From contig NZ_BDJL01000007.1 in assembly GCF_001950325.1 (NCBI RefSeq), positions 12,980-76,979 of the forward strand: a stretch of DNA of 64,000 bases. The letters are read 5' to 3'. Below the pieces are notes generated by a model, which saw only the letters and a program-made list of their open reading frames with translations, made no database searches and had not been told where the DNA came from. This DNA is from Carboxydothermus islandicus (GTDB lineage: Bacteria; Bacillota; Z-2901; Carboxydothermales; Carboxydothermaceae). The position numbers and the translations under genes are program-made. Each line of letters starts with the position of its first letter. The stretch's first letter is position 1. Shown piece by piece: positions 62,830 through 64,000 of the stretch.

Positions 62830-63240
62830 ATGAAATATTTATGGATAGATGCAAATATTATCTTACGTTTTATTACCGGTTCTCCCCCTGAAATGGCTGA
62901 AAAAACCTTAGAATTAATGAAGCGGGTCGAAAAAGGAGAAGTCTGCCTACGGGTCTCATCCCTCGTTTTAGCTGAAGTCGTTTGGGTACTTTCTTCTTTT
63001 TATAAATTTTCCAAACACGAAATTGCTAATTCTCTAATTCCATTTATTAATGCAGATGGTATAGCTACAGAAAACCCAACTTTACTTGTACAAGCTTTGC
63101 AAGTTATGGCAGATAAAGATATAGATTTTGTGGATGCTTACCTTGCCTCTCTTGCCCGTTTTCATGATGAAATTATTTGTTCTTTTGATGATGATTTCAA
63201 AAAATTAGATGTTAAATTAATAACTCCCCCCGGAAAATAA
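62830..63240 (+). CDS. PIN-domain toxin (VapC type)
   Basis: 136 residues from ATG 62830. Acidic residues of the PIN nuclease site appear in WIDANIILRF at 5-14, LVLAEVVWVL near 44, DIDFVDAYLAS near 99 and CSFDDDFKKL near 117. It likely cuts RNA unless held by the AbrB-type partner. Confidence 0.9.
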   Translation: MKYLWIDANIILRFITGSPPEMAEKTLELMKRVEKGEVCLRVSSLVLAEVVWVLSSFYKFSKHEIANSLIPFINADGIATENPTLLVQALQVMADKDIDFVDAYLASLARFHDEIICSFDDDFKKLDVKLITPPGK

Positions 63241-63295
63241 TTACCTCTCAGCTAAATCACCCCTGGTAATTATAATTAAAAAGGTGGGATTTTTT

Positions 63296-64000
63296 TTGGA
63301 GTTAGTGTTTTTATACCGTCTTTTTGATATTGCGGAAGAAATAGACCTTAGCAAAGCCGAAGAAATCTTAAGTGAAAAAAGGCCATTTCGGTTAAAACTT
63401 AAAAAAATTCCACCCAAAGCCATTCACATAGAAGAACCGCCATTAATTTTCGAATATTCAACCGGTTTTTACTTCTTTAACGGTAAAACTTTACCAACCA
63501 AAATAGCGGGAAAAATTTTCGCCTGGGGTGTCTTAAGTTTAAATTTGAGTTTGGATCTTCAAGATTTAAACCCTGATGAGTTTTTAGAACTGATGGTTTA
63601 CTTAAACAATACCGAAGAGTTTGACGAACTTTTCAAAAAAGAAGTGAGGTTTTTAAAAGACCTTTTAACTCCTGCTCTAATTAAACCTTCGCCGGAACTT
63701 TTTGAAGAAGATTTTCTGATTTTTTTTACCACCGAAAAACCAAATTACGATCCGGTTCCGCTTCTGTTAGGAGAAAAAGAACCAATATCAGGAGCAACCC
63801 GGGCGGAAATTTTAAACAACCGCTTTTCTTATGCCGACACCGATATGACCATAATTGCCTGGGATGCAGCCTTCGTCTATGACGCCGATGGCAATATGGA
63901 TGTTATTGACCTTTTGGAGTTTGCCGTCTCCCAGCTCTTAGAGCTTCGTTATTATGATAGCTTACTTACAAAAGCAATTAACGAAATGTACCAGGATATC
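63296..64000 (+). CDS. Unrecognised protein, C-terminus beyond the window
   Basis: At least 235 residues, open to the window edge. I favour TTG at 63296 (AAGGTGGG 7 nt upstream); GTG at 63305 is possible. Acidic helical sequence with WDAAFVYDADGNMDVIDLLE near 195, followed by LLELRYYDSLL. The last part resembles RMND1/DUF155 proteins faintly. No confident family. Confidence 0.7.
   Translation, partial: MELVFLYRLFDIAEEIDLSKAEEILSEKRPFRLKLKKIPPKAIHIEEPPLIFEYSTGFYFFNGKTLPTKIAGKIFAWGVLSLNLSLDLQDLNPDEFLELMVYLNNTEEFDELFKKEVRFLKDLLTPALIKPSPELFEEDFLIFFTTEKPNYDPVPLLLGEKEPISGATRAEILNNRFSYADTDMTIIAWDAAFVYDADGNMDVIDLLEFAVSQLLELRYYDSLLTKAINEMYQDI

Noticed and set aside
63238-63272. TAATTACC/GGTAATTA inverted repeat after the PIN toxin
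   Set aside because: No T-run follows and the loop is long, so a terminator cannot be supported.

Overview
The window reads as chromosome of a low-GC, anaerobic, probably thermophilic Firmicute. The mix of a 20-haem cytochrome, 2-oxoacid:ferredoxin oxidoreductase, B12-dependent acyl-CoA mutase, rubrerythrin and several in-frame-UGA genes fits Carboxydothermus (C. hydrogenoformans or a close relative). That assignment is recognition, not a search result. I saw no rRNA, tRNA, CRISPR array, insertion sequence, prophage or replication origin. Genes are tightly packed, mostly on the minus strand.

Layout. 1-5.6 kb: start of a Tll0287-like sensor, then a four-gene respiratory operon (NapA-like molybdoenzyme, four-cluster Fe-S subunit, a monohaem protein with S-layer-like repeats, a 20-haem cytochrome) with no NrfD-type membrane subunit. 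5.7-18.2 kb: mixed metabolism (MBL hydrolase, phosphate transport, flavodoxin-like protein, macrodomain, acyl-CoA synthetase, CaiB CoA-transferase and a putative regulator, M29-like aminopeptidase, MFS pump, haemerythrin, CoA-binding protein), a candidate selenoprotein of the DUF5714 family at 16.9 kb, and thymidine kinase. 18.2-32.5 kb: amino-acid and branched-chain acyl-CoA metabolism. A methylaspartate ammonia-lyase/AtuA-like/DUF4387 operon lies divergent from a sigma-54 activator. A -24/-12 promoter follows, driving leucine-type dehydrogenase plus a four-subunit 2-ketoacid:ferredoxin oxidoreductase. Facing it are both subunits of an isobutyryl-CoA-type mutase, an acyl-CoA synthetase, a cobalamin adenosyltransferase and the MeaB chaperone. 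Together they would take valine to isobutyryl-CoA, butyryl-CoA and free acid with reduced ferredoxin and ATP.

34.6-42.9 kb is the most unusual part: a thiol/selenium redox island. One operon (36.8 to 34.6 kb) holds a HesB-like CC/Se selenoprotein, a CcmH-like protein, Lgt, a MerT-like selenoprotein and a rhodanese lipoprotein. The next (42.8 to 37.0 kb) starts at an exact consensus sigma-A promoter. It encodes an FmdB zinc ribbon, a methyltransferase, thioredoxin, a ferredoxin, an ArsM-like methyltransferase, a 34-residue Cys-rich peptide, a radical SAM/SPASM enzyme, a DUF5714 protein, a 47-residue Cys protein and a thioredoxin-thioredoxin reductase fusion. It looks like an undescribed ribosomally made, Cys-based peptide system with its own reducing supply. 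The DUF5714 partner has a selenocysteine-containing paralogue at 16.9 kb.

42.9-64 kb is mostly housekeeping: a triple-XRE regulator, DUF4911, U32 peptidase, MltG, MurJ, GalE, a VanW/G5 wall protein, the DUF1292-RuvX-IreB-AlaS block, a permease, IleS with a T-box leader, an unrecognised coiled-coil membrane protein, a phosphoesterase, an AbrB-PIN toxin-antitoxin pair and a gene cut by the window end.
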